Shown here: positions 12,488-22,902 of the stretch, piece by piece
How the letters are laid out: every line of letters begins with the position of its first letter
Numbering within the stretch: position 1 is the stretch's first letter
NCBI RefSeq assembly: GCF_020283565.1
Contig: NC_060060.1
Span: 66,015,257 to 66,079,256, forward strand
Source: Trifolium pratense
Lineage: Eukaryota > Streptophyta > Magnoliopsida > Fabales > Fabaceae
Direction: 5' to 3'
Length of the DNA stretch: 64,000 nucleotides
Translations under genes and position numbers: made by a program
Notes under the pieces: model-generated
The model's database searches: none
Told to the model about the DNA's origin: nothing
What the model saw: only the letters and a program-made list of their open reading frames with translations

Positions 12488-12712
12488 ACCCACTTGGGGT
12501 TGGTCGAGTGGTGTTGGCTTGGGCCCTTGAAGTATGCTCCTCTAAGGTCTCAGGTTCGATTCCCACTGGTGCCAATTTCGGTGGGCTAAGTCCATACAGA
12601 GAAAAAAAACTCTGGCTTTAAATGGGGCCCCCGCAAGTGGGCGGTGGGATTGGTCCCCTTGGATTAGTCGGTCCTAAGACCGGATACCAAGTTTTCAAAA
12701 AAAAAAATAAAA
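12488..12712 (+). mobile_element. SINE with A and B boxes and 11-bp TSD
   Basis: TAAATACATTA flanks the element at 12477-12487 and 12713-12723. Near the 5' end, GGTTGGTCGAGTGGTG fits a tRNA A box, and GGTTCGATTCCC about 45 bases later fits a B box. A GC-rich tRNA-unrelated body follows and ends in an A-rich tail. Plus-strand insertion of about 225 bp. Highly diagnostic for a tRNA-derived SINE. Confidence 0.88.
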
Positions 12713-12723
12713 TAAATACATTA

Positions 12724-13690
12724 TACCATTCAACGAATCTAAAAAATAATCAGAAATAACTGGATTGCAAACTCTATATCGGCCGATTTAACATATTTTC
12801 ACCGTTTATATATAGGTCATACTCATTGGGCTCTCTTTTTTCTTTTTCTGAATAGTCATATTTATTGAACTATAGTGTCCTGACTTTTAAAATTTGAGAA
12901 AATAGTTCAATATCAATTATCTTTAATAATATTTGTGTGTATATGTTTGTTCTTTCTTGCTAATTAACTGATATCTTTGAGTATCTAATTAATATAACCT
13001 AACATTGGATGTATATGTGAAATATGTATTGATATTTAAATAACATGGATATGGATTGATCATCAATATATCCGACAATATTTCATGAACATAATAATCT
13101 TTCAAAGATTGTGACATTATACATTCTACTTTTATAATTTAGGGTCACGACAATTTTATAGGAATCTATTTCATTTTTCATATATCCAATGGTTGTTTCT
13201 TGCATCATCAACATCATCATCATATGCATATATATATATATCAGGTGTATAAAACATAGTTTATTCCATAAATTTATATAGTATATCAAATATATTAATG
13301 TTTACGTGTTGAAGCTCTTGTTGCCTCTGATTTCCTGGGAAAAAAAAGATTCTTGAGGAAAGGGAAACTATAAATAAGTATAAGCATTATCATGGGGATG
13401 TGTTTGAAAAATAAATAAAATTGTGCGATTTTTATATATTTTAAATATAGACATTGAAAAAGACGATTGAAGAAGCATTGCATGTGGTATAAGGAGAGGA
13501 ATAAAAAGATTGGATAAGATAAGCATTGTGTTTGTCCATGCCACTTGGAGGGGACTAAACAAACCGCTAAATACCAGAATTTAGATATCATTCAACTGCA
13601 ATTCAAGATAGAGAGAGCCCACCATTAGTCTAATCAAATGCTACCATTCATTCATTCATTAAGGTTGTATTAGTATGTACATATTTGACT
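12724..13690. other. Gene-free AT-rich stretch
   Basis: No gene, RNA gene or bounded repeat recognised. The open frame at 13295-13591 is hydrophobic, low in complexity and unlike any protein I know. Confidence 0.55.
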
Positions 13691-13699
13691 TTTATTTTA

Positions 13700-13873
13700 G
13701 GAAAATGTTAACATGTGCACCAAAGGCACATGTTAAGAAAATAAAAGTAGAAATAATATATTGAAATTTGTGCATTTAACTTTTTAAGCATTAAATTTTT
13801 TTTTAACATTAAATGCAATTTTCTATATTTAGAATCTTAACATATGCCCTTGGTGCACATGTTAACATGACCC
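13700..13873. mobile_element. Hairpin-ended MITE, copy 1
   Basis: The 174-bp element starts GGAAAATGTTAACATGTGC and ends with the inverted counterpart GCACATGTTAACATGACCC. Flanks are TTTATTTTA (13691-13699) and TTTATTTAA (13874-13882), 8 of 9 matching. Each terminus is also a palindrome by itself: TTAACATGTGCACC then AAAGGCACATGTTAA on the left. The centre is AT-rich and non-coding. The 9-bp duplication suggests Mutator-type mobilisation. Relatives lie at 15111, 16328 and 54020. Confidence 0.85.
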
Positions 13874-14185
13874 TTTATTTAATACTATCTCGTGGAAGGC
13901 TTTTTTAATGGTAGGGATTGGTTCTTTCATAATCTCAACAACGAGGAGTGAGTATGAAGGGCAAACAGAAGGATGAAAGATCATTCTCATGGTGGTTTGT
14001 TGGTACTTGTGAGAATGGCGAAATAAATCAATTTTTTTAACGAAGATTTTCGAATACCTGAAAACTCTATTCATGTAATCCTCAAAATAGCGAAAGATAT
14101 TGACAAATATGAACACGACTACCTTAACAGAGGTCTACGGAGGATGGACATCATATACATAGGCTGAAAGTGTCCCAAGAAGGTT

Positions 14186-14660
14186 GGATCAAAGCTTAAT
14201 TGTGACGGGGCTTATAAAAAGGTTCAAGATGTTGCTGGATGCGACGGTTTACCGCGGAACTCAGATGATTGTTGGATATAGGGATATACTCAAAAGGTTG
14301 AAAGTTGTGATGCATTACATGCTGAAATATCAGGTATGTATGTAGGAATGAAGTTGGCGGAAAGACAAAGAGTCACTCAACTCATTGTAGAAAGTAATTT
14401 CAAGGTGTTACATGAAGTTGCAATCTCAATGAGGCGACACCCATTTTGATCCGTCTTATCCAAGACCTCATTAGCAAGAGTTTGCAAATTCAATTCAAGC
14501 ACATATGACGAGAAGGAAATAGAAGCGCAAATTGGTTAACTAATCACAGTTTTATCCATAACTCTTTTGTTGTAATGATGCTAGAGACTCGTTCGAAAGA
14601 GCTCCAAAGTATCATTTTTATGACATTTCTGAAACGCGCATGCCTAGAACTATGCATATA
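14186..14660 (+). pseudogene. Degenerate RNase H-like (RVT_3) LINE fragment
   Basis: The frame from 14186 reads KLNCDGAYK, then ESCDALHAEISGMYVGMKLA and LIVESNFKVLHEVA. These are the RNase H-like motifs (D, E and D positions) seen at the C-terminal end of plant non-LTR retrotransposon and related proteins. In-frame stops interrupt it near 14278 and 14448. Similar to but not a duplicate of the minus-strand remnant at 53529-53945. It is a dead fragment, and its ends are not sharply defined. Confidence 0.7.
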
Positions 14661-15110
14661 GCGCCGTAGTTTTTTTTTTCTTAGACTTGCACTCTTCATG
14701 TAAAAAAAATGGCAACATCTATGAGGACCAAACTAAAATCATAGGTTTTGTCTCAAACAAATTTCTACTTGATCAATTTATCTTTATTGTCTTATTATTC
14801 AGTATATTGACCAATAAAGAGCATAGTTGTTGTAGGAGTTAGGAGTATATATAAAAAGATGAATAAACAGAGTGGTGGAATGGAACACAGCTCAAGAGAG
14901 AGACTGTTTATTTTCTTTCATAACACCATAAACGAATCGTTTTGTTTATGGCAAAAAGAAGCAACATAGTGGCGCCTGTCAGATTGGCGTGCATTGCATT
15001 ACATGCCAATGAATAGTTTTCTTCTTTTTTTTTACTAAAGTTTTCTCCTTATATAGTGGGAAAAGGTAAAGGAGGAATCTCAAATTTTAACCTCATATCA
15101 AATTAAAATA

Positions 15111-15283
15111 GGAGAATGTTAACTAGTGCCCTACATACGTTAAGAAGATAAATATGGAAAAAAATTATTGAACTTGTGTTGTATTCAATTATCTAAACAT
15201 TAAATTATTTGTATCATTAAATGCTATATTTCTATTTTTAGATAGCTTAACATGTGCCCTTAGAGCACAAGTTAACACGACCC
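15111..15283. mobile_element. Hairpin-ended MITE, copy 2
   Basis: A 173-bp element flanked by an exact 9-bp duplication ATTAAAATA (15102-15110 and 15284-15292). It starts GGAGAATGTTAAC and ends GTTAACACGACCC. The right terminus contains a near-palindrome CTTAACATGTGCCC then TTAGAGCACAAGTTAA. Same family as the element at 13700. No coding capacity. Confidence 0.9.
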
Positions 15284-15363
15284 ATTAAAATATGTGTAAG
15301 TTTAAAAGATAAAAAGTACTCCTAACTCTAGCGACCGCATTGCATCAATTTTCCAAATATATA

Positions 15364-15712
15364 CTTCCTCCGTCATGAAATATAATTAAAAAAAATATAT
15401 ATTTATTAAGAAATTCTAAATTTTACCAAAACAAACAATTGAGTTTCATAAATTAACCTTGTCATAATGAAATCAAACCAAACTGTCCTAGTAAATGTTA
15501 CTTCTCGTTAATGAAAAAAATCAATTTTCTTGAAAAAGTTAAAAAGTCATATTGAAAGAAGCTACCTACTGAAAAATTTATTGGGAAATTAAATAGTAGT
15601 GAATTATGACTAAGGATAATTTTGTAATTTTAGGATTAAAAAAGTTGTCTTTTGCTTATATTTTGGGACATCAAAAAGAGTATTTTTTGTTTATATTATG
15701 GGACGGAGGGAG
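15364..15712. mobile_element. Stowaway-type MITE, 349 bp
   Basis: It begins CTTCCTCCGTC after TA (15362-15363) and ends GGACGGAGGGAG before TA (15713-15714). CTCCCTCCGT-type termini with a TA target duplication define Stowaway (Tc1/mariner-derived) MITEs. The inner sequence keeps ATATAA and TATATT words on the two sides, with an AT-rich, non-coding body. Confidence 0.9.
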
Positions 15713-15753
15713 TAACATACTTTTTTTTTCCTTAAAAAAAAAATACATATTTT

Positions 15754-15990
15754 TTGGCTTAATTGCACATTTGGTCTCTTATCTTTATTTTAAGTTTCAA
15801 GTTGGTCTCATGTCTTTTAAAAGTTTCAAATTTGTCTCCTATCTTTTATTCCGTTTAATACGTTAGTCTCTCCCATCAATTTTTTGACTAATACGGTTAG
15901 ATGTGAACATGAGGCAAACAGTGATGCACAATTGGACAGACACGTGAATTTTTGACATATCGTTTGCCATATATTTCCTTTTAATTTTTA
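15754..15990. repeat. Half copy of the 'TTTGGTCCC' palindromic MITE
   Basis: GGCTTAATTGCACATTTGGTC begins a left arm with the recurring words TTGGTCTC, TTATTTTAAGTTTCAAGTTGG and CCGTT. It corresponds to the left arm of the full palindromes at 53003-53326 and 61323-61660. I could not recognise the right arm, so this is a truncated or decayed copy. An ACACGTG word near 15940 corresponds to the G-box-like centre of the full copy. Confidence 0.6.
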
Positions 15991-16439
15991 AATTAAAACT
16001 AAAACAAAAACAAAACTGTTTTTTATTTATTTTTTATTTGGATTAAAACTAATCTTTTAATTAAAATAAAAAACAATAAACATGAACGGAGCTAGAAGGG
16101 GTATCGGCTCACAGACTCACAGTTCCCCAAACTTTTTCTTTTAGAAAAAATTATATCAGTATGCTTATTATATTATTGATTTAATTCCATTTTTGGTTCC
16201 CATATTTTATTAAACTCATGAAATGGTTTCCCTTTTATAATTCAATCTGTTGAACTTTATTTATACATTTGTTGTAAATTTAATCCGAGAAAATATTTTA
16301 TTTTATCAGTTTATAGTTTATTTTTATGGGTCATGCTAAACAGTGCCTCCGGGGCACTTGTTAAGCATACCTAAAAAGGAAATAAAAAATAAAATTTATA
16401 TTGAAAAGACAACTTTTTGTACTTTTGAGGCATTGAATG

Positions 16440-17725
16440 TGATGACGGATCGTCACACTCTCTAATCCATGCCTATTTGAGGGACATTAGACTCATTTTA
16501 GAGGGTTTTAAGCAATAAAATCAAGAGAGATCAACTCGGAAGCAAGGTTACTTGGAATACAAGAAAGCAGGAAATTATGCAGAAAAATACAGTTTTGCAC
16601 TATGCTGGGGGCGTGGTCCATCACGCGCAGCGTGATGCTTATCACAGAGAGACCAAAAACCAGCTTTGATCACGCGCAGCGTGGGGACTGTCCACGCGCG
16701 GCGTGAAACTCTGACCTGAGAAGATTTGCTCACTGACTTAGTCACGCGCGGCGTGAGATCTATCACGCGCGGCGTGAAGGAGAAAATTGCACTACGCTGG
16801 GGGCGTAACCCATCTCACGCGCAGCGTAGTGTTAATTTCAGCAACCACGCGCAGCGTGGTAGATCTCACGCGCAGCGTGGTTGCAGTCAGTATATATGGA
16901 AAAGTCAGTTTTCTGGATCTGGGTTGGAAAATTATGCAACATTCATCTATTCTCTGATTTTGGAAGCATCAAGATCCAGATCAAGGACTCCAAAGGATAG
17001 CTCCAAGCACCACAATAGCATGGATTCTCAAGCCATGAAGTTGAAGCTAGGACGCGAACAAGGCAACATGAGGAGCTAAGCTTCTTTTGGAGGTAGGATC
17101 TAGGATAGTCTAGGATGTAGATGAATCATTTGTAATCTGCTATATGTAAGAATCTACTCTGTTCATAGTGTTGATTTAATGCAATTCGATTCTTAATGCT
17201 TTATAATCCTTCATTAGTGTTGTAATGATTTCGAGTTAAGTCACGTGCGAGAGTATTGATTTAATGTCTGAACTGAATTGCATTGAACACTCGAGTGTTT
17301 CCGGTCGAGAGATTGAGACATAGAGTGTAGCGAACGATCGACGCGCTTTCATATCATTCGTTGTAGGTAGCTTACACCCGAGAGATCGGGGGAGTATCGA
17401 CAACGAATAGAGTGGATTTTGACAAGAGATTGCGATTCACTAATTTGTTGATCTAGTTGTGAACACTTGAGTAGATTCCTATGTTATGGTAGATTGCATG
17501 TGATTTAGCTATAGACTAGGTGATTCCGATGATTCTACCTCGCTTTTCCACTTATTACAAAGCACGTTTTTCTACCAATTAATCACCCAAACAAACCCCC
17601 AATTTAGGTGTATTTCTTGCATAATGTTTATGAACACTGTTAGACTCGTTTAATCACACAATCCCTGTGGATCGATATTTTTATTACTACGTGGTATTTC
17701 GTTCACTTGCAAAAATTATTCATCA
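16440..17725 (+). repeat. 5' LTR, 1286 bp
   Basis: It starts TGATGACGGATCGTCACAC and ends ATTATTCATCA. The start holds a palindrome GATGACGGATCGTCA. Positions 16622-16879 carry eight copies of the 13-mer CACGCGC(A/G)GCGTG, strikingly CpG-rich in an AT-rich genome. A TATATA word at 16892 follows the array and may be the promoter. The 117-codon open frame at 16726-17079 crosses the array and is not a known gene. Confidence 0.95.
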
Positions 17726-17731
17726 AGTTTT

Positions 17732-17748
17732 TGGCGCCGTTGCCGGGG
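17732..17748 (+). other. Primer-binding site, tRNA-Asp type
   Basis: TGGCGCCGTTGCCGGGG lies 6 bases after the 5' LTR. It complements the 3' end of plant tRNA-Asp (CCCCGGCAACGGCGCCA) over its full 17 bases. tRNA-Asp priming is known for Athila-type elements. Confidence 0.92.
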
Positions 17749-17859
17749 ATTGTGATTGATTCGACAAGGCAATAGTGTTTATATTTTCTGTGTTTTCTTT
17801 GATTTTTCTGTTTTTACATTTTTCTGTCAAGAGCGTTCTACTTGTTTGCTTCATTGTGC

Positions 17860-19315
17860 ATGCGGAGAATAGGTCCAATTGAGCTGGAATTCGATTATGA
17901 GATTGAGAAAACAGCACGAGCAAATCGTAAAGCGGAAGGAAGACATGTTTGAATCATACAATCAAGAGGCACTCTTAACTAGTTGCAAGTTCAACAATGT
18001 CTTTCTACAAATCATTACCAAACAACTAGAAGCTCAATGTATGGTGCAAGCAACCTCTCAAAATAATCCTCATTTCAACACCTACAATCTTGGAGTGAAG
18101 AATCACATGAATTGTTCTTATGGAGCTAATCTGAATCAAGCATTTCCTCAAGATCAACATTTTGAAGATCACCTTGAATCTTTTGAAGATACTCTTATCT
18201 TGGCCATGAAGATGACTCAAAGCAATTTTGAGGTGATGAAGGCAAACCAAGAAGTGTCAAGCGAACGTCATGAAGCCTCCATCAAACATCTCGAAAACCA
18301 AATGGGTCAACTAGCAAGGCAAGTCTCTTCTCTACAAACTCAAAGTGGTTTTTGTGGAAACACCACGGATCCTCGTAATGGAAGTTGTAATTCCATTAAT
18401 TTGAGGAGTAGAGAAGTTTCATCACAAAAAGTAGTGGAGAAGCCTAAGAAGGATGAGAGTAAAAATGGTGTAGTTGAAAAGATGAGGGATGGTGTAGTTG
18501 AAAATAGAAGAGAAAATAAGAAAGAAGAAAAAAATAAGGAAGAGAAAGCTTATGAGGGTGAAGTTGAAGAGAGAGTGGGGAATGAGTCTAGTGCCAAGAA
18601 AGGCAAGAAACCTCTTGTGAAGGGCCCCAAGTTTCAAGTTCCTTCACCATATGCTAGAATGCCTTATCCTAGGTTGAAGAAGGTCAAGAACCAAGACCTT
18701 GAATTTTGTGGAGTGGTATCCGAATGTTTCAAAGTGGAAGTGCTAGAGGAAGTGGTAAAAGATGGGAAAGAAGAAGAGTGGGATCATGAGATTGAAATTT
18801 TTCTTCAAAACTTGGATAACCCCCTAGAAGAGGAGAAAGAGCCAAAGGCGATAAAAAAGCCACCGGAATTGAAAGAACTTCCTCATAAATGGAAGTATGT
18901 GTTTTTGGGTGGCGACTCTAGGAAACCCATGATCATAAGTGATTTGCTCACTCCACTAGAAGAGAATGACTTGTTAAAAGAAGCGGAGAAAGTGAATGAC
19001 GACCTAGGATGAGACTTGGATGGTGTGGTTCCTATCTATTGTTTGTACAAGGTGGCCAAAGAAGAAGAGCCCAATCCGGTTGTTAATCCTCAAAAGTCTT
19101 CCACTTCAACATTTGAAGCTTCGGTGAAGAAAGGCTCTAAGAAATCTCTATCACGGTCTAGTAAGAAGGAAAGAACCAATTTGAAGACCAAAGGGGAAGA
19201 TCTCAAGAGTGATTCGGGAAGTGTGAAATCATTACTTATTGATATTAATATTGCTCCTTTGAATGAAGAGAACAAGAGGAGCCGAGTTGAATCAAAGTTG
19301 AAGTATCCTCCCTAA
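17860..19315 (+). pseudogene. Deleted gag with short pol remnant of Athila-like element
   Basis: An ATG at 17860 opens a frame reading RRIGPIELEFDYEIEKTARA, like the N-terminus of Athila gag, but it ends after about 30 codons. The main open frame (first ATG 17897, stop 19010-19012) then carries the C-terminal gag part. This includes the coiled HLENQMGQLARQVSSL and the motif INLRSRE, which resembles the gag signature ITLRSGK. Near codon 330 it passes into LPHKWKYVFLG and PMIISDLL, which resemble the segment just before reverse transcriptase. The TGA at 19010 sits where relatives have a Trp codon. The same frame continues to 19315 (DLDGVVPIYCLYK) and ends before any catalytic domain. It looks like a gag-to-pol internal deletion derivative. 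Confidence 0.75.
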
Positions 19316-20725
19316 CGTGTGATGATGAAGCGTCAAGCTAATGACGAGAAAGAAGCGCTTAATGGGAGGCAACCCATGAGTTTACGGTCCTTTCTTCCCT
19401 TTCACTCTTATGCTACTTTATGAATAATTGTTTGATGTTCTCTTTGAATTTGCTGGATGAAGATACTTTTAACTCTGAATTTGAATCTTTTTATGTTCAA
19501 TTGTGGAATTTCGTTTACCTTTAGAGTTTGTTTCGATATCTTGGCATGTTCTTTCTATTACTTGAGTATCAATTGTTTGATTCTATCCGTGTGTGATTTG
19601 TTAAACTTTCAGTGCAATTGCTTGTTGCACTCATGTGATCAAGAGGCAAAGGAAGGGAATGCACACTTTTTGACCGGCTCTTTGATTCGACCCAACCGTG
19701 GGGTATTGAGCCAAACACTTCTCATTCTTTCTATGTGTGATATCCACTCGTGTATTGTCTCTCGATTTTGCTTATCGTCTCTTTATTTGATTGGTAATTT
19801 TGTCGCACACACGAGGCATGTTGTTTTGGTACCTTTGAGCCTTTCTATCCACCCTTACATATAATTATCCTTTGCTTAACCATTTTGAGCTGAAAAAGAA
19901 AATGTTATTTTGCACAACCTTAAGAAATTTTCGATGTAAAAAAAGGAATGACTTTCTTGGAGGTTAGGCACCTAATTAGTGGTTGATGCGCATTGCTCAC
20001 CACTAAGTTTGGGGTTGCTCTTTGGAATTAGCAACAAATAAAGTTTGGGATGAGGATACTAGAGAACTTATACAAAGTTTTGATTGGAAAATTTCAAAAA
20101 ATTTGCAAGGCTTTAGTCATGAGAAGGATAGAAGAAAAGTATGAAAAAAAAAATGATGAAAACGTGAAAAAAATAGAAAAGAAGTACTAAAAGAAGTGAT
20201 AGCCTTGAATTCAAAAGAATTGCAAAACTTTGTTTGATGATTTGAAAAAGTTCTCTAGTCCACTATAGTTCAAAAGAAAAGGGTTTTGGTGTATAAATTT
20301 TTTGACCTTAGGGGGATCTAACTCCAAGTTTTTCTACTACTTATCCTAAAAAGTCACCATCCACCCTAGCCAAGCCACGTTATAACCCTAAAAGACCTCT
20401 AAAGTGTGTGCGCAAAGTGAACCGAATGAATTTCTAGACTACTTGCAAAATTATTGTTGACTTGCTTGATGTGTTGATTTGAGTGATTTACCATGATTGA
20501 AGAGTGTATGTGAGGATTGTGATGAAATCATAGAGCATTGGTTGAAAAGTGTGAGTTACTTGAAAATGCCTTGCGGGAACTATTGTGCAATTGAGTGTTG
20601 CTTGCGAATGGACCATTGATCATCAGGTAAGTCTCACACATGTATGATTCGAGTAATCTAAGGAAAATGCCAAGGTCTTGACACAAAAACTTGAGGTAAA
20701 AGTTGTTTCCTTGAGGACAAGGAAA
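19316..20725 (+). other. Non-coding 3' part of the Athila-like element
   Basis: It begins with the post-pol motif GCGCTTAATGGGAGGCAACCC (19348-19374), common downstream of pol in Athila-type elements. No env-like or other recognisable frame follows. The open frame 19457-19864 has hydrophobic stretches but no known motif. An AAGTTTGGGGTTG word at 20006 copies the sequence before the 3' LTR. Confidence 0.6.
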
Positions 20726-20743
20726 GGTTTAAGTTTGGGGTTG
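20726..20743 (+). other. Polypurine tract region
   Basis: GGTTTAAGTTTGGGGTTG directly precedes the 3' LTR. The TTTGGGG form is usual for the plus-strand priming site of Athila-like elements. Confidence 0.7.
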
Positions 20744-22029
20744 TGATGACGGATCGTCACACTCTCTAATCCATGCCTATTTGAGGGACATTAGACTCAT
20801 TTTAGAGGGTTTTAAGCAATAAAATCAAGAGAAATCAACTCGGAAGCAAGGTTACTTGGAATACAAGAAAGCAGGAAATTATGCAGAAAAATACAGTTTT
20901 GCACTACGCTGGGGGCGTGGTCCATCACGCGCAGCGTGATGCTTATCACAGAGAGACCAAAAACCAGCTTTGATCACGCGCAGCGTGGGGACTGTCCACG
21001 CGCGGCGTGAAACTCTGACCTGAGAAGATTTGCTCACTGACTTAGTCACGCGCGGCGTGAGATCTATCACGCGCGGCGTGAAGGAGAAAATTGCACTACG
21101 CTGGGGGCGTAGCCCATCTCATGCGCAGCGTAGTGTTAATTTCAGCAACCACGCGCAGCGTGGTAGATCTCACGCGCAGCGTGGTTGCAGTCAGTATATA
21201 TGGAAAAGTCAGTTTTCTGGATCTGGGTTGGAAAATTATGCAACATTCATCTATTCTCTGATTTTGGAAGCATCAAGATCCAGATCAAGGACTCCAAAGG
21301 ATAGCTCCAAGCACCTCAATAGCATGGATTCTCAAGCCATGAAGTTGAAGCTAGGACGCGAACAAGGCAACATGAGGAGCTAAGCTTCTTTTGGAGGTAG
21401 GATCTAGGATAGTCTAGGATGTAGATGAATCATTTGTAATCTGCTATATGTATGAATCTACTCTGTTCATAGTGTTGATTTAATGCAATTCGATTCTTAA
21501 TGCTTTATAATCCTTCATTAGTGTTGTAATGATTTCGAGTTAAGTCACGTGCGAGAGTATTGATTTAATGTCTGAACTGAATTGCATTGAGCACTCGAGT
21601 GTTTCCGGTCGAGAGATTGAGACATAGAGTGTAGCGAACGATCGACGCGCTTTCATATCATTCGTTGTAGGTAGCTTACACCCGAGAGATCGGGGGAGTA
21701 TCGACAACGAATAGAGTGGATTTTGACAAGAGATTGCGATTCACTAATTTGTTGATCTAGTTGTGAACACTTGAGTAGATTCCTATGTTATGGTAGATTG
21801 CATGTGATTTAGCTATAGACTAGGTGATTCCGATGATTCTACCTCGCTTTTCCACTTATTACAAAGCACGTTTTTCTACCAATTAATCACCCAAACAAAC
21901 CCCCAATTTAGGTGTATTTCTTGCATAATGTTTATGAACACTGTTAGACTCGTTTAATCACACAATCCCTGTGGATCGATATTTTTATTACTACGTGGTA
22001 TTTCGTTCACTTGCAAAAATTATCCATCA
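20744..22029 (+). repeat. 3' LTR, 1286 bp
   Basis: Same length as the 5' LTR, with about 8 substitutions, mostly transitions (for example in the CACGCG word at 21119 and in the terminal TATCCATCA). The 13-mer array is retained. It is preceded by the purine-rich AAGTTTGGGG stretch. Confidence 0.95.
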
Positions 22030-22245
22030 GAATGCACGCATTTCGAGACAAAATTTCTATTTTAACATGCTTAACCAGTGCCCCGGGGGCACTGTTTAGC
22101 ATTTTCCTATTTTTATTAACTTATAACTTATGATTTTTCCACTTAATTTTACCATTTCATCTTAGTTAAAAAAAACATTAGTTAAACATTTCTTTTTGTT
22201 ATTTCATATTAATATGCGAATAATTCTTAGGTAGACACAAAGATT

Positions 22246-22343
22246 AAGCCACTAGGTTTGATCTAGTGGTGAGAAATTTGGATAGTATGTTAGATGTCAT
22301 GCGATTGATCCTCAATTTCATTGTAAATAATAAAAAGAAAAAG
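22246..22343 (+). mobile_element. Short SINE with 17-bp TSD
   Basis: AGGTAGACACAAAGATT (22229-22245) and AGGTAGGCACAAAGATT (22344-22360) differ at one base. Between them is a 98-bp insert with an A-box-like TTGATCTAGTGGTG, a B-box-like GCGATTGATCCTC and an A-rich tail. The small size and tRNA-like promoter fit a compact plus-strand SINE. Confidence 0.85.
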
Positions 22344-22360
22344 AGGTAGGCACAAAGATT

Positions 22361-22747
22361 CAATCACCTCTTTGGTCACAAACAAAATAGAAAAGAAAAA
22401 GAAAAAGAAAAATATTAAATAATATGTATTTTTAAAATTATTATATGATGTATAGTTTTTTTAAGTGTGTGACAGAAAATGTTTAAATTCTTGTGTTCAC
22501 ACAAAATTGCTTCTTATATAAGTGAGTTCAATTACAATTTTATCAAAAATTACAAACTCAACGTGTTATGTTATCTATCATAACTTATAAGCTAGTTTAT
22601 ATACTATTCAATTCAGTATAAATTCGTCCATCAAAAACAATTATGAGTTATCCGCTATATTTTTTTTTTTAAAAAAAGCAAAATCTATATGTATATGTAT
22701 ATAATATAAGTATATTTGAATTGACCATTGATTTTATGGTGATAAAT
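22361..22747. other. AT-rich gene-free stretch
   Basis: No gene, RNA gene or bounded repeat recognised between the two SINEs. Confidence 0.55.
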
Positions 22748-22760
22748 TTTATGTTATTTT

Positions 22761-22889
22761 TTTTTTTCTTTCACCACCAGTTTAATCTGATTCGGAGGTT
22801 TGTTCCGGCATCAAGTTATTTTAGCCCCTCCCAATCACAATTACAGGGATCGAACGGTAGTCCTCTCTAACAGGTTAAGCACCGATAAC
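22761..22889 (-). mobile_element. SINE, minus strand, 13-bp TSD
   Basis: TTTATGTTATTTT (22748-22760) and TTTATTTTATTTT (22890-22902) flank the insert with one mismatch. A T-run lies at the left, followed by TTTCACCACCAGTTTAATC. On the minus strand, CGTTCGATCCC fits a B box. Same family as 54317-54469. Confidence 0.8.
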
Positions 22890-22902
22890 TTTATTTTATT
22901 TT

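Larger units (their letters stand above)
16440..22029 (+). mobile_element. Young non-autonomous Athila-like LTR retrotransposon
   Basis: The element has two 1286-bp LTRs, a 5-bp target duplication GAATG (16435-16439 and 22030-22034), a primer-binding site and a polypurine tract. The primer-binding site TGGCGCCGTTGCCGGGG (17732-17748) is an exact complement of the 3' end of plant tRNA-Asp, as in Athila-type Ty3/gypsy elements. The internal region is only about 3.0 kb. It has gag-related sequence and a short piece of pol but no protease, reverse transcriptase, RNase H or integrase core. The element must have moved using proteins from a relative. By-eye comparison gives about 8 LTR differences (0.6%), so insertion was recent. 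Confidence 0.95.
16328..22107. mobile_element. Hairpin-ended MITE, copy 3, split by the Athila-like element
   Basis: The left part is 16328-16439 and the right part 22030-22107. The left end GGGTCATGCTAAACAGTGCC and the right end, complement GGAAAATGCTAAACAGTGCC, are inverted copies. Both continue as a hairpin-forming CCGGGGCAC segment. The outer flanks are an exact 9-bp duplication TATTTTTAT (16319-16327 and 22108-22116). Removing the retrotransposon and one GAATG copy leaves a MITE of about 185 bp. Confidence 0.9.

Noticed and set aside
12488..12600. Apparent tRNA gene with A and B boxes
   Set aside because: Flanked by a target duplication with an A-rich tail and no complete cloverleaf; a SINE explains it better.
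16726..17079. 117-codon open frame in the 5' LTR, repeated at 21030-21383
   Set aside because: It is kept in both LTRs only because they are near-identical, and it runs through the CpG-rich 13-mer array. The His-Ala-Gln-Arg repeats reflect that array, not a protein.
19457..19864. Env-like gene in the Athila-like element
   Set aside because: There are hydrophobic stretches, but no signal peptide, coiled-coil or known env-like motif that I can support.
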